From positions 1 to 64,000 of the forward strand of contig NZ_JAHKQE010000030.1 of the NCBI RefSeq assembly GCF_018860855.1: 64,000 nt of DNA. The letters run 5' to 3'. Below the pieces are notes generated by a model. The model saw nothing but the letters and a program-made list of their open reading frames with translations. It searched no databases and was not told the DNA's origin. Source of the DNA: Amphritea atlantica (GTDB lineage Bacteria > Pseudomonadota > Gammaproteobacteria > Pseudomonadales > Balneatricaceae). Positions 53,390 through 62,289 of this stretch are shown one piece after another (position 1 is the stretch's first letter; the number at the start of each line of letters is the position of its first letter). Position numbers and translations under genes: made by a program.

Positions 53390-55119
53390 AGGTCGGCCCC
53401 TAAATTGAAATGTAGATGGATACTATTGTCATCGTCGTCATCCTGAGGTACCGCTAGATCGAAGCGGACTGGGCCGACGGGTGAAAACCAACGCAGACCG
53501 ACACCAATACCGGTATACAGACTCAGGTCAGTATCATTAAAGGCGTTACCGCTATCAATAAAGGCGGCCACTCCCCAGTTTTGGAACAGACGGTAATCGA
53601 CTTCAACACTGCCGACGAGCAAGTTGCGCCCGCCGATTACATCATCACTGTCATCGCGAGGTCCTAGACTCTTATAATCATAGCCTCGTACGCTGTTATC
53701 GCCGCCGGTAAAGAAGCGCAGGCTGGCGGGCAATGCATCAAAATCACTTACCCAAGTGGTGCCCACTTCAGCACGAGCGAGTATTCGAAACTTATTGGTT
53801 ATGCTGTAGATACCTTTACCGCTGATGCGAGTTTGTACAAAATCTTCGGTGGAAATCAGTGCTTGGCTGGCACCCCGCAGTTGCGATGAAAAACTATAAC
53901 CGTTTTTAACCTGCAAGCGGTCTTTAGTGGATACCGTATTGTAATTAACCTGCGGAATTAGAAAGTGGGAGGTTTCAGTATCACCACTAAACGTTGACTC
54001 CTCCTGTTGGTAATTTAGCGCCAGCACCTGCTGCCAACGGCCTCGTTGCTGCTGTTTGGATACGCCAATCGAGTGACTGCGGGTATTAATGCTGTCCGAG
54101 TCCTCATCTAGCAAGCTCAGTTGTACTGCATAACGATCTTCACGGGGATTCTCGCCGGGTATTGAATATTCAGCAGAGAAGTTGGTAATGATCTCTGAGG
54201 CGAGTAATTGAGTATTGAACTGATGACCGCGACGATTAATCCAACGTTTATTCACTCCCAGCTTGGTTCTGGCACCGGTGTCTGTGCCATAGCCAAATCC
54301 AGCGTGGTATTTAGTTTTCTTATTAGCATCTAAATCAACAAAGATCGGTACTTGGGTGTCGCTCATTTGGTTCCAGAGGGGGCGAACTTCGACCCGCTGA
54401 AAATAGTCACTATCGATTAGGGCCGATTGTAAGTCGATCAACTGACTGTTTTGGATCGGATCACCGGTGTTGAATGACGCATAAGATTTAATAAAATCGG
54501 CATCAATTGGGCTGAGGGCGAAGGTGATATCACCGATACTAAAGCGGGGGCCGCTATCCATATGTAGCGTTATGGCGGCATTATAATCGGCTAAGTTTAC
54601 TTCGACGCGGTGTTGAGTCAGCTCAGCTTGATAGTAACCCCGTTCAACGGCTAATGAACTGAGCTGTTTTTTTAACTGTTCGTATTGGCTGTGAATTAGC
54701 GGCTGACCTTTCCTCAGGGTTGTTTTAGCCAGTAGTTGTTTAAAAGCAATATCATCTTTGGCGGCCCCTATTAGTTGGATATCAAGCTGGCTAATGGGGA
54801 GTCGCTTGCCGGGTTGAATGCGATAAAGTGCTAGCCAATCCTCTCCCTTTTTGGTCAGTGAAGCTTGAATCGTTGGTTGGTAGAATCCCAGTGGCTGCAA
54901 GGCTGTTTTGATTTCTTCGTCTGCTAAATTATGGAGATAGCGTAATCGACTGGGATTGGTGATTGTCTGTCCATCGAGGGACTGAAGGCTTAAAAAACTG
55001 CGGATATTCAGCTTTTGTTCTGTGTTAACGCCATCCATGTTGATGGTGAGGATGCCTGCCATTAGATGACATGAAGTGCTGCTGAGTAGTAGCAGGAGTA
55101 TCAGGCGTGTCAGAGTCAT
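53386..55119 (-). CDS. tamA: translocation and assembly module outer-membrane protein TamA
   Basis: 577 residues, Omp85 superfamily. A signal peptide (RLILLLLLSSTSCHLMAG) precedes three POTRA domains (residues about 25-270) and a 16-stranded barrel. GGDNSVRGYDYKSLGPRDD contains the VRGY/F barrel motif of the family; the C-terminus ends with strand residues HLHFNLGADL. The stop overlaps the tamB start by 4 nt, so the two are coupled. Confidence 0.95.
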   Translation of the reverse strand: MTLTRLILLLLLSSTSCHLMAGILTINMDGVNTEQKLNIRSFLSLQSLDGQTITNPSRLRYLHNLADEEIKTALQPLGFYQPTIQASLTKKGEDWLALYRIQPGKRLPISQLDIQLIGAAKDDIAFKQLLAKTTLRKGQPLIHSQYEQLKKQLSSLAVERGYYQAELTQHRVEVNLADYNAAITLHMDSGPRFSIGDITFALSPIDADFIKSYASFNTGDPIQNSQLIDLQSALIDSDYFQRVEVRPLWNQMSDTQVPIFVDLDANKKTKYHAGFGYGTDTGARTKLGVNKRWINRRGHQFNTQLLASEIITNFSAEYSIPGENPREDRYAVQLSLLDEDSDSINTRSHSIGVSKQQQRGRWQQVLALNYQQEESTFSGDTETSHFLIPQVNYNTVSTKDRLQVKNGYSFSSQLRGASQALISTEDFVQTRISGKGIYSITNKFRILARAEVGTTWVSDFDALPASLRFFTGGDNSVRGYDYKSLGPRDDSDDVIGGRNLLVGSVEVDYRLFQNWGVAAFIDSGNAFNDTDLSLYTGIGVGLRWFSPVGPVRFDLAVPQDDDDDNSIHLHFNLGADL

Positions 55120-55480
55120 CGTTTGGTTTCTATGGCTGAGGAAAACATAAGCAGTAATTATACCGGCTCATTGCGCTTTTAATACTATAATCAATTCAAC
55201 AGATCTTTGTTATCAGCACGTTATATTCATTGTTGATGGGACATATTGAGGCGTATTGGGGCAAGGGATCATTTTTTACTAGCTGTTTTCATTTATTGCT
55301 ATCGGATTGAATCAGAATGATGTATATCGTCAGCAGCAAAGTCACTGACAACCCCTGTTCAGGTGTTCTGTTTGTCAGATCAGATGCTTTAGCCGCCAAT
55401 CCGGCGGGCTGGTTCGTTTTAAATTACGTTTAGTTTTTTGTGTTTTTTATCAACTCACAGATTGGTGAGCGGAGGTTGTC
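55120..55480. other. intergenic region between tamA and the RimK operon
   Basis: 361 nt divergent region carrying promoters for tamA-tamB and for the RimK cluster. It contains a small GC-rich hairpin (CCGCC/GGCGG, near 55395-55410) without a T-run. No credible open frame, repeat or RNA gene was found. Confidence 0.6.
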
Positions 55481-55936
55481 TTGAGCAATGATGGTAAAAA
55501 AGTGATTGGTTGGCGGGAGTGGGTGTCACTACCCGAGCTGGGTATTGAACAGATGAAGGTTAAGGTTGACTCTGGTGCACGTACCTCGGCGTTACATGCC
55601 TTTAGGGTGGAGCCATTTCAACGAGACGGGAAAAACTGGGTAAGTTTCGATGTTCATCCTCGTCAGCATGATGTTGAAGAGGTTGTTAGCTGCGAAATGC
55701 CGGTTAAAGATATTCGTACTGTAACGGATTCTGGTGGGCATCAGAGCGAACGTTATGTCATAGAAACCAATGTGGTGATTGGTGATCAGCAATATCCAAT
55801 AGAATTGACATTGACCAGTCGAGACACCATGCGCTTTCGGATGTTACTCGGAAGAACGGCGATGAACGGCCGCTTTTTAGTCGACCCTGCAGGCGCTTAT
55901 TTAATATCACAAGGCAAACATCAGCCTGAGCTATAA
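55481..55936 (+). CDS. retropepsin-like/ATP-dependent zinc protease family protein (RimB-like)
   Basis: 151 residues of the Zn_protease family (Pfam PF05618 by recollection), with the aspartic-protease-like motif [15 protein letters not shown] and [22 protein letters not shown] sequence at this place is typical of retropepsin folds. A homologue (RimB) lies with rimK in Pseudomonas. The start is TTG 55481, selected because GGAGG is five bases upstream and no closer ATG is in frame. It is co-transcribed with rimK, 8 nt downstream. Confidence 0.86.
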   Translation: MSNDGKKVIGWREWVSLPELGIEQMKVKVDSGARTSALHAFRVEPFQRDGKNWVSFDVHPRQHDVEEVVSCEMPVKDIRTVTDSGGHQSERYVIETNVVIGDQQYPIELTLTSRDTMRFRMLLGRTAMNGRFLVDPAGAYLISQGKHQPEL

Positions 55937-55944
55937 GGATTATT

Positions 55945-56856
55945 ATGAAAATTGCAATTTTGTCTCGAAATCCATCGTTATATTCCACCCGTCGCTTGAT
56001 CGAAGCGGCTGAGGCGGCAGGCCATGAAGTTAAGGTTTTAGATGTCTTACGCTGTTATATGAATATCAACTCTGAAGAACCGAGTATTCATTTTAAGGGC
56101 GAAGATCTGGGTAGCTTTGATGCGGTGATTCCCCGTATTGGTGCCTCCGTAACCTTTTATGGTACGGCGGTGCTGCGTCAGTTGGAAATGATGGGGGTTT
56201 ACCCACTTAATGAGTCGGTAGCGATCAGTCGTTCCCGTGATAAGTTACGTTCAATGCAGCTATTATCCCGTAAGAAGGTGGGTATGCCGATCACCGGATT
56301 TGCCAGTAAACCGGGTGATATTCCCGACTTGCTAGATATGGTTGGTGGTGCCCCAGTCGTTTTGAAACTGCTGGAAGGTACTCAGGGCATTGGTGTGGTA
56401 TTGGCCGAAACCCGCAAGGCAGCAGAGAGTGTGCTGGAAGCCTTTATGGGGATGAAAACCAACATCATGGTGCAGGAGTTTATTAAAGAGGCGGGTGGGG
56501 CCGACATTCGTTGCTTAGTGATCGGTGATAAAGTGGTTGCTGCGATGAAACGTCAAGGTAAAGAGGGCGAGTTCCGTTCTAACCTACACCGCGGTGGTTC
56601 CGCCTCATTGGTGCGTATTACCCCTAAAGAGCGCGCTACTGCAGTGTTAGCCGCTAAAACCATGGGCTTAAATGTTGCTGGGGTTGATTTGTTACGCTCC
56701 GAGCGCGGACCTTTGGTGATGGAAGTAAACTCTAGTCCCGGCCTTGAAGGGGTTGAACGGGCAACGGGCAAGGATGTGGCGGCCAGTATTATCGGCTTTA
56801 TCGAAAAAAGCATGGAAGCTAAAAAAGTCTCAACCCGTACCCGTGGCAAAGGTTAA
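55945..56856 (+). CDS. rimK: RimK-type alpha-L-glutamate ligase (ATP-grasp)
   Basis: 303 residues, the length of E. coli RimK (300). RimK adds glutamates to the C-terminus of ribosomal protein S6 using ATP. The N-terminal preATP-grasp part has [20 protein letters not shown] and the ATP-grasp segments [17 protein letters not shown] and [21 protein letters not shown] hold the metal-binding residues. The RPSF substrate is not in the window. The rimK gene is flanked by two hydrolase-type genes, see the findings. Ribosome-binding site AAGGAT. Confidence 0.95.
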   Translation: MKIAILSRNPSLYSTRRLIEAAEAAGHEVKVLDVLRCYMNINSEEPSIHFKGEDLGSFDAVIPRIGASVTFYGTAVLRQLEMMGVYPLNESVAISRSRDKLRSMQLLSRKKVGMPITGFASKPGDIPDLLDMVGGAPVVLKLLEGTQGIGVVLAETRKAAESVLEAFMGMKTNIMVQEFIKEAGGADIRCLVIGDKVVAAMKRQGKEGEFRSNLHRGGSASLVRITPKERATAVLAAKTMGLNVAGVDLLRSERGPLVMEVNSSPGLEGVERATGKDVAASIIGFIEKSMEAKKVSTRTRGKG

Positions 56857-56862
56857 TCGATC

Positions 56863-57918
56863 ATGTCTAAACTGAATCAGCCAATAGAGATTGCCGGCTG
56901 TACTGTACAGCCCGGTGAAAGAAAAACGATCCATGTTGACTTAGCGCGTCTGTATACCAATACCCATCTGGATTTGGATATTGAGGTGATTCATGGACGC
57001 CGTGCGGGGCCTACCTTAATGGTGTGTGCCGCGATTCATGGCGATGAACTGAATGGCGTTGAGATCTGCCGTCAGCTACTGAAGCATAAGTCGTTGCACC
57101 GAATTGCTGGTACGCTGATTATTGTGCCGGTGGTGAATATCTTTGGCTTTATTCAGCAAAGCCGTTACCTACCGGATAGACGCGATCTCAATCGTTGTTT
57201 TCCTGGCAGCGAAAAGGGTTCACTTGCCAGCCGGATTGCCTATATTTTTCGTACTCAGATTTTGAGTCACTGCACCCATGTTTTGGACCTGCATACCGGG
57301 GCGATCCACCGCAGTAATATGCCGCAAATCAGGGCGAATCTGGATAACCCGATCGCCAGAGAGATGGCGAATGCCTTTGGTGCGCCGGTCATTATCGATT
57401 CAAAATTGCGGGACGGATCGCTGCGTCAGTGTGCCGATGAAGCCGGTATCTCGTTGATTTTGTATGAAGCCGGTGAAGCGCTACGGTTTGATGATAGTGC
57501 TATTCGTGGTGGTATTCGTGGCGTCATGAATGTGGTGCGCTACCTGAAGATGTTGCCGGCCCTGAAGCGCTCGAAAAAAGAGTTAACCTCGGTCGTTGCC
57601 AACTCTTCTTCATGGATTAGAACCAACTCTGACGGGGTGTTTCGATCCGTCGTGTCGGTGGGGCAGCGGGTGAGTAAGGGGCAGTCGATGGGCATAGTCG
57701 CATCACCTTTCGGTACCCAAGAAGAGGAGGTGGTGGCACCTAATTCGGGCATTATTATTGGCCAAAATAATATTCCTGTAGTGAATGAGGGTGACGCTCT
57801 GTATCACCTCGCGCGTTTTGAAGAGAGTAGCTTAGCGGCGGAAAAACAAGTTGAGCGGATTACTGAGCAGATTGATGCTCACCCGATGCCTGAGGATCTT
57901 GATAACGAGCTGGGCTAA
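56863..57918 (+). CDS. succinylglutamate desuccinylase/aspartoacylase family zinc hydrolase
   Basis: 351 residues, M14-like fold. Zinc ligands appear as AIHGDELNG (HxxE) and DLHTGAIH (His), and the substrate-binding Arg in RRDLNRCFPGS. The C-terminal ~110 residues are a separate beta domain seen in the AspA/AstE-like group. It lies 6 nt after rimK and is certainly part of the same operon. The exact amide cleaved is unknown; acting on a RimK product is inference from position only. Confidence 0.9.
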   Translation: MSKLNQPIEIAGCTVQPGERKTIHVDLARLYTNTHLDLDIEVIHGRRAGPTLMVCAAIHGDELNGVEICRQLLKHKSLHRIAGTLIIVPVVNIFGFIQQSRYLPDRRDLNRCFPGSEKGSLASRIAYIFRTQILSHCTHVLDLHTGAIHRSNMPQIRANLDNPIAREMANAFGAPVIIDSKLRDGSLRQCADEAGISLILYEAGEALRFDDSAIRGGIRGVMNVVRYLKMLPALKRSKKELTSVVANSSSWIRTNSDGVFRSVVSVGQRVSKGQSMGIVASPFGTQEEEVVAPNSGIIIGQNNIPVVNEGDALYHLARFEESSLAAEKQVERITEQIDAHPMPEDLDNELG

Positions 57919-58007
57919 CATAATAGACTAACTTAATTGACTGATTTTATAGGCTAGCGCTACGGGCTTATCCTGACGGATAGGCCAATCGCATAGGTTA
58001 ATCACAG

Positions 58008-58059
58008 AGTTCGATTACATAGTTCAATTACAGAGTTCAATTATAGAGTTCAATTACAG
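58008..58059. repeat. 13-bp tandem repeat, four copies
   Basis: Four head-to-tail units, consensus AGTTCAATTACAG, with one or two changes in copies 1 and 3. It lies between the RimK operon and its terminator. It could be a multi-site operator or just a minisatellite. Confidence 0.85.
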
Positions 58060-58100
58060 AGCTCGGCCATCACCACTTAGCTAAATTCTTATCATCCTGT

Positions 58101-58129
58101 AAAAAGCCTGCCTTCACGCAGGCTTTTTT
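58101..58129. terminator. bidirectional terminator between the RimK and octaheme operons
   Basis: Stem AAAAAGCCTGC/GCAGGCTTTTT with a 6-nt loop and flanking A and T runs, between two convergent operons. Confidence 0.94.
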
Positions 58130-58181
58130 ATCGTTGCCGTATGCTGATTTTTAATTTGATATCGCTGGGAGGCTTAGGGGC

Positions 58182-58511
58182 TTAAGCGCTCGCTTGGGTC
58201 TGCTTGCTGGACTCAAGGTAATGTGTGACCGCTGCAGTGGGGTCGGTCTCATGGGTAACCAAAGCTTCAACGCCGTAGCGTGCTAATCGTTGCGGCAACC
58301 CATTGCCCATACCTGCTGTCAGTAGTACATCAACCATCTCCACAAGAGGCCCCGCTGTTTTGCTGTTATGAAAGGACTGATCTTTACTGAGTTCAAGTAA
58401 CTGTTTATCGGTAATCTGCTGAGACTCTACGGTGTAAATCCAGAAGTTTCGGCAGACGCCCGCGTGAGGCGTCACGGTTTTACGGTTTTGACTGGTGACG
58501 GCGATTTTCAT
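58182..58511 (-). CDS. NifX/NifB-type Fe-Mo cofactor-binding-like protein
   Basis: 109 residues with the dinitrogenase iron-molybdenum cofactor domain fold: MKIAVTSQNRKTVTPHAGVC at the start, LLTAGMGNGLPQRLARYGV in the middle. Proteins of this family (NifX, NafY, and various short relatives) bind metal-sulphur clusters. No nif genes are present, so the cluster carried here is not FeMo-co; a role in assembly of the octaheme enzyme is a guess from the operon. The start overlaps the cytochrome b stop (ATGA). Confidence 0.85.
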   Translation of the reverse strand: MKIAVTSQNRKTVTPHAGVCRNFWIYTVESQQITDKQLLELSKDQSFHNSKTAGPLVEMVDVLLTAGMGNGLPQRLARYGVEALVTHETDPTAAVTHYLESSKQTQASA

Positions 58512-59149
58512 GAGGGTGTCTCCTCGTTGTGTTGTTGAGGCGCTGCAGCGGCGTCTTCCTGTTCAGGCTCGTAACCGGTAATCATCGGTTTTATCAGGCT
58601 GAGTGGTGTTTTGCCCATCGTCGCCATATACACATGCGCAATGATAAAGATCAGCATTAGAAAGGCGGCGGCGGTGTGTGTCAGGGCGATCCATTCGAGT
58701 GGTAGGTTGCCAAGGCCGATTTGATCCAACTGGTTATAAAATAGATAGAGTAAGCCAGAAACCCAGATGAGGGGTGAGATCATCAGCTTGAGCCACAGGT
58801 AAGCCAGCCGCTGTAATGGATTGTGTTTTGCCAGACTGGTTTTCTTGAAAGGGTGAGAGGCGCCCGTAAAGGTACCCACAGCATAGTAATAGATAACTGC
58901 ACCGAGTTTATCCTTAACCGGTATATATTGACGCCATTCGCCGGTGGTGAAGTGCCAAAAGATGGCAAACACCCACAGGGTAATCAGCGCCCAAGCCGCC
59001 GTTGTATGCAGCTGTACCGCTTGGCCAAAACCCAGCACGCTGTAGGTGCCATGTACTTCAAAACCGGTGAATAGCAGGAAAAAGATCAACGCGGCTTGAG
59101 ACCAATGCCAAAATCGTTCAAAACGTTTGAATACCATTACGTTGCTCAT
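58508..59149 (-). CDS. cytochrome b (thiosulfate reductase/formate dehydrogenase gamma type)
   Basis: 213-residue inner-membrane protein with about four hydrophobic helices and histidines that can bind two b hemes (FWHWSQAALIF, HTTAAWALITLW, WHFTTGEWRQY, LTHTAAAFLMLIFIIAHVYM). This family supplies electrons from quinol to periplasmic partners. It overlaps the octaheme gene upstream (ATG in TCATGA) and the NifX-like gene downstream, so all three are one unit. Likely function: quinol oxidation feeding the octaheme cytochrome. Confidence 0.9.
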   Translation of the reverse strand: MSNVMVFKRFERFWHWSQAALIFFLLFTGFEVHGTYSVLGFGQAVQLHTTAAWALITLWVFAIFWHFTTGEWRQYIPVKDKLGAVIYYYAVGTFTGASHPFKKTSLAKHNPLQRLAYLWLKLMISPLIWVSGLLYLFYNQLDQIGLGNLPLEWIALTHTAAAFLMLIFIIAHVYMATMGKTPLSLIKPMITGYEPEQEDAAAAPQQHNEETPS

Positions 59150-60765
59150 GACTTTTTCCTCCTTCTGCGTACGGCGGCAATACCACGTCCACCCGCATGG
59201 GCTGCACTACCTATGAGCATCAGCAGGGCAGTACCCCAGCCGATCTTATCGAGCAGTGAACTGTGATCCCGTGCCGGAATATAGATATCGGGTATGCCGT
59301 TTAATCGACTATTACTAGCATGACAGCTGCTGCATTTAACGGCACTGTCGGCGGGCCCAACCATATGGCTGATAGGCCAGTACATCTCGGTTTGGATGAA
59401 ATCGAACTGACCGCTGTAGGGCTGCCCAGCAATAGTGGTGCCGGCTTGTAGTGCTTTGGCCCAGTCAAAATTGCTCCATAGGGCACTATCATCGGTCGGG
59501 CTGTAAACGTGATTGACGAGTAATGTTTTGTTGACCGTATCGAACGGCTGTTTACCGTGCATGATTTTGAATGGCCAGATCCGTGAATCCGGATCCTTAG
59601 CACTACCCTCTATCCAGTTAACTTGCACCGGCGGGTTATCAGTATCGATCGTGTCGGTTTGCAAGGTGTAGTGAACGGTGCCGTTAAACCAGCGATAGTC
59701 TGGGGTAACATTTTCGGCATAATGAAAGTCGCCTTTGATACTCAGATAACTGAGGTGACCGTTTTCATCATAAAGGGTTATCGGTTTGTTGTTTTCATCC
59801 AGTCGGCCGGCTGTCGACCAATCCCACCAGGTTTTCGTGGCCACGCCTCCGCGAGCAAAGGCAGGAATATGACAACTTTGACAGGCAACACGGTCAACAT
59901 GTTCATTGAGTTTGGCCTTGTCGTGTGGCGCAGGACCATGACAGGACTCACAGGAGGCGCGACTCATATCGGTATGGCCTGGGACATCAATACCCAAGGT
60001 GTCGTGCGCATTTCCTTGGTAACGGCTACCGGCGGTGATGTGGCCTGAGGTGGTATGACAATCCGAACAGGTTAAGTTGGCGCCGTCGTGTGATAGGTGA
60101 ACATCCAGTGATTTAGGCGGGTTGACCAATGATGAATCGAGATCACCATGTTTAACACCATCACCTCCACCACCATAAAAATGGCAGGAGCCGCAGTTGG
60201 CGGGTTGGCTATGGCCGACATTCTGAGCGATAGACGTCAGGTCAGGCGGTGCTTGCATATGGCCACTACCCGCAGGAGACTCCATCGGCTTATAGGCAGG
60301 GTGACCAGCGCCAGCGGGCAGTTTCACGTACTCGCCGGTGGTATCGTGGCAGACGAGGCAATCAACGCTGGTTTCATCGGTGGGTGGGGGTTGTTGCATG
60401 TCGGTCCAGCCGTAACCGGCGTGGCAGCTCGTACAGCGCGGCTCGTTAGAGGTGACCGAACCACAGAAACTGTTAATGACGTGACGTTTGCCCAATGTCT
60501 GAAAGGTTTTGGGTTGCACATATTCCCATGTCCAGTGGAGGCTTTGTTGAACCTGTTTGGCAGCTTCGGTGTGGCATTCTAGGCAGGCTTTAGTAACTTC
60601 GGGGCCACTGTGAAATTGTTTCTGTAGCGTTTTAAACTCTGAATGATTGGCTGTCGTGACGTTCTGGTTCAGCTTTTCACTGGCGATGACAGCATAAGCA
60701 TCCGTACTCAGACATGCGAGAATAACCAACCACAGAGATAATTGAGCTTTGCAAAAAAGATCCAT
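59146..60765 (-). CDS. octaheme c-type cytochrome, tetrathionate reductase (OTR) family
   Basis: 539 residues. A Sec signal peptide (LFCKAQLSLWLVILACLSTDAYA) is followed by eight CxxCH heme motifs: CLECH, CTSCH, CLVCH, CGSCH, CSDCH, CESCH, CQSCH and CSSCH. A C-terminal helix (IGWGTALLMLIGSAAHAGG) and positive tail (RRRRKKS) would anchor it in the inner membrane. It resembles the Shewanella octaheme tetrathionate reductase, in which a heme with a lysine ligand is the active site; related enzymes also reduce nitrite and hydroxylamine, so the true substrate is not settled. I start at ATG 60765 because AAAGGAG lies six bases before; a longer frame from 60813 is less likely. Operon with cytochrome b and NifX-like protein. 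Confidence 0.92.
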   Translation of the reverse strand: MDLFCKAQLSLWLVILACLSTDAYAVIASEKLNQNVTTANHSEFKTLQKQFHSGPEVTKACLECHTEAAKQVQQSLHWTWEYVQPKTFQTLGKRHVINSFCGSVTSNEPRCTSCHAGYGWTDMQQPPPTDETSVDCLVCHDTTGEYVKLPAGAGHPAYKPMESPAGSGHMQAPPDLTSIAQNVGHSQPANCGSCHFYGGGGDGVKHGDLDSSLVNPPKSLDVHLSHDGANLTCSDCHTTSGHITAGSRYQGNAHDTLGIDVPGHTDMSRASCESCHGPAPHDKAKLNEHVDRVACQSCHIPAFARGGVATKTWWDWSTAGRLDENNKPITLYDENGHLSYLSIKGDFHYAENVTPDYRWFNGTVHYTLQTDTIDTDNPPVQVNWIEGSAKDPDSRIWPFKIMHGKQPFDTVNKTLLVNHVYSPTDDSALWSNFDWAKALQAGTTIAGQPYSGQFDFIQTEMYWPISHMVGPADSAVKCSSCHASNSRLNGIPDIYIPARDHSSLLDKIGWGTALLMLIGSAAHAGGRGIAAVRRRRKKS

Positions 60766-61145
60766 CTCTGACTCCTTTCTATTAGCGCCGAGGATTAAGC
60801 GTGTGATTTTCACATTAGCAGTAACTAAATTAACAAGCCATTATGTATTGGTGTGTGTTAGATGTGCGTCAATAAAATATTATTAACCCAGTCATTAGGG
60901 TTAATAAGGACGTTAAGGGGCAACTCAGTAGAGATGAGGAGGTAAATGATCGCTAGAGTAGGGAGCTTCAGTAGAGATTAGAGCAAGATTGTATGTTTTT
61001 AGGGCTAATGTGATGGGGTATTGTTGTGATTAAGTAACTCGACGTGGTTGCCGCTCACGGCGAGTTTGTTAGCCTAGCGTTCGCGATAAAGCGGGTGATC
61101 GTGTTGATAGGAGGCTCGTCTCTATCGCAAGGATGCAAGCATGGA
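60766..61145. other. upstream region of the octaheme operon
   Basis: 380 nt between the octaheme gene (minus) and the end of the DOPA-dioxygenase-like gene (also minus). It contains a short palindrome (60802-60814, TGTGATTTTCACA), a long inverted repeat (60880-60907) and a -35-like TTGACG on the minus strand (60867-60872). No open frame is credible. Confidence 0.6.
60880..60907. promoter_or_regulatory. 10-bp-arm inverted repeat, putative operator of the octaheme operon
   Basis: TTATTAACCC and GGGTTAATAA around an 8-nt spacer, 115 nt upstream of the octaheme start and just upstream of a -35-like TTGACG. Its position suits an activator. No regulator identified. Confidence 0.55.
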
Positions 61146-61490
61146 TTACGAGAGGAATAAGGTAGTATCGAGTGGCTGACTATCACAAAGCCACATAATG
61201 TATTTGGTGTGATCATCAAGATCATTGCCAGTGACTGGGTGGATAAAAATAGTCAGGCCATCGCGGTTGAGGATCAACCAAGGGAGCACGTCACCAATCT
61301 GTTCAGCACTAAATGACAGTTGACAGCTCCACTCAGGATGAGGCCCAACCCGTTTCTGATAAATCCGTCCCATGGCAACGCCTAAGTGATCACGGGCTTG
61401 CTCGCAGAGCTCTGTCGCTTGATTAAGGCTATCCGCATCAAAGTAAACATGCGCGTGATAGGCTCGAATTTCTAAGGAAGCTGGTGTCAT
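61146..61490 (-). CDS. DOPA 4,5-dioxygenase-like protein
   Basis: 114 residues. RAYHAHVYFDADS at the N-terminus, PHPEWSCQLSF in the middle and IFIHPVTGNDLDDHTKY near the end match the DOPA 4,5-dioxygenase family; the conserved histidines are candidate iron ligands. Bacterial relatives' physiological substrates are unclear. I choose the ATG at 61490 (MTPASLEIRAYHAHV) since CAGGAAA is upstream; a longer frame from 61550 has no good ribosome-binding site. Confidence 0.87.
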   Translation of the reverse strand: MTPASLEIRAYHAHVYFDADSLNQATELCEQARDHLGVAMGRIYQKRVGPHPEWSCQLSFSAEQIGDVLPWLILNRDGLTIFIHPVTGNDLDDHTKYIMWLCDSQPLDTTLFLS

Positions 61491-61683
61491 AATATTTCCT
61501 GTGCTTAACGACGGTGATAGATCATAGATTAAAGCGATTTCTAGAAGCAATTATTATCGTAAAATGGGTTTGTCGTTGGGTAAAATAGACAGGTCTTAAA
61601 CGCTGTTATTTGAGATTATCCAGCTCAGGTCTAGCGTACAATCGATTAAAACTCGTCTCGGACGGTGAGAGAAATAGGAAAAT

Positions 61684-62115
61684 ATGATGAATAAAACCCA
61701 TGTGCAGGTATCGCTCACGTTGGAGGCTGCTCTGGTGTTGGCTAAGGCCGCCATGCACAAAGGCGATGAGCTGGGCATTAAAATAAATGCTGTGGTCGTA
61801 GATACGGCGGGTAATCGGTTGGTGTCTTTGCGGGAGCCCGGAGCACCCATGCCATCGATGGATTATGCTGAGAAAAAGGCGTATACCGCAGTACACTTTA
61901 AACAGCCGACCGATAAGTGGGCCGCAGCACTTGAAGGCCGTGCGGTACTGGCGAATGGTTTGGCGCAACATGAAAAAATGGCGCTTTTCGGTGGTGGTTT
62001 ACCGGTGCTGATTGAGGGTGTCGTGGTTGGTGCTATTGGTGTATCTGGCGGGAAAGTAGCTGAGGATATTGTTTGTGCTGAAGCGGCTATTGAGGCGCTC
62101 AACGCTGTAAATTAA
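61684..62115 (+). CDS. GlcG/HbpS-type protein
   Basis: 143-residue protein of the GlcG/PduO-C/HbpS family: VSLTLEAALVLAKAAMHKGD, VVVDTAGNRLVSLREPGAP and GGLPVLIEGVVVGAIGVSGG are the family landmarks. Homologues bind heme or cobalamin-type ligands or have unknown roles. No signal peptide is present. It is expressed as a single gene with an AATAGGA ribosome-binding site. Confidence 0.9.
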   Translation: MMNKTHVQVSLTLEAALVLAKAAMHKGDELGIKINAVVVDTAGNRLVSLREPGAPMPSMDYAEKKAYTAVHFKQPTDKWAAALEGRAVLANGLAQHEKMALFGGGLPVLIEGVVVGAIGVSGGKVAEDIVCAEAAIEALNAVN

Positions 62116-62263
62116 ATCAGAGTGTGGCGCATTAAATGGATTTAGATATTTATGCCAAGAGATTTTAACGAGTTGGTTTTAATGGGCTCGGGCAATAGTG
62201 ATTAGTGATCGAGGGTTTTGTTGTATACAGATCGATATGTAATCAGTAACTAGCTGAGAACCG

Positions 62264-62289
62264 ACTGGCTCGCTTAACGGTGAGCCAGT
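62264..62289. repeat. perfect inverted repeat over the end of the small-protein gene
   Basis: ACTGGCTC/GAGCCAGT, 8-bp arms around a 10-nt loop that contains the stop codon of the small protein. No T-run. Confidence 0.7.

Noticed and set aside
58182-58511. Nitrogen fixation gene
   Set aside because: Only the small NifX-like fold is present and no nif genes are nearby, so nitrogen fixation is not implied.
59623-60048. 141-codon antisense frame in the octaheme gene
   Set aside because: Opposite to eight intact CxxCH motifs and created by them; no evidence of translation.
60802-60814. Crp site before the octaheme operon
   Set aside because: TGTGA and TCACA are separated by 3 bases, not the 6 needed for Crp, so I keep it only as an unassigned palindrome.
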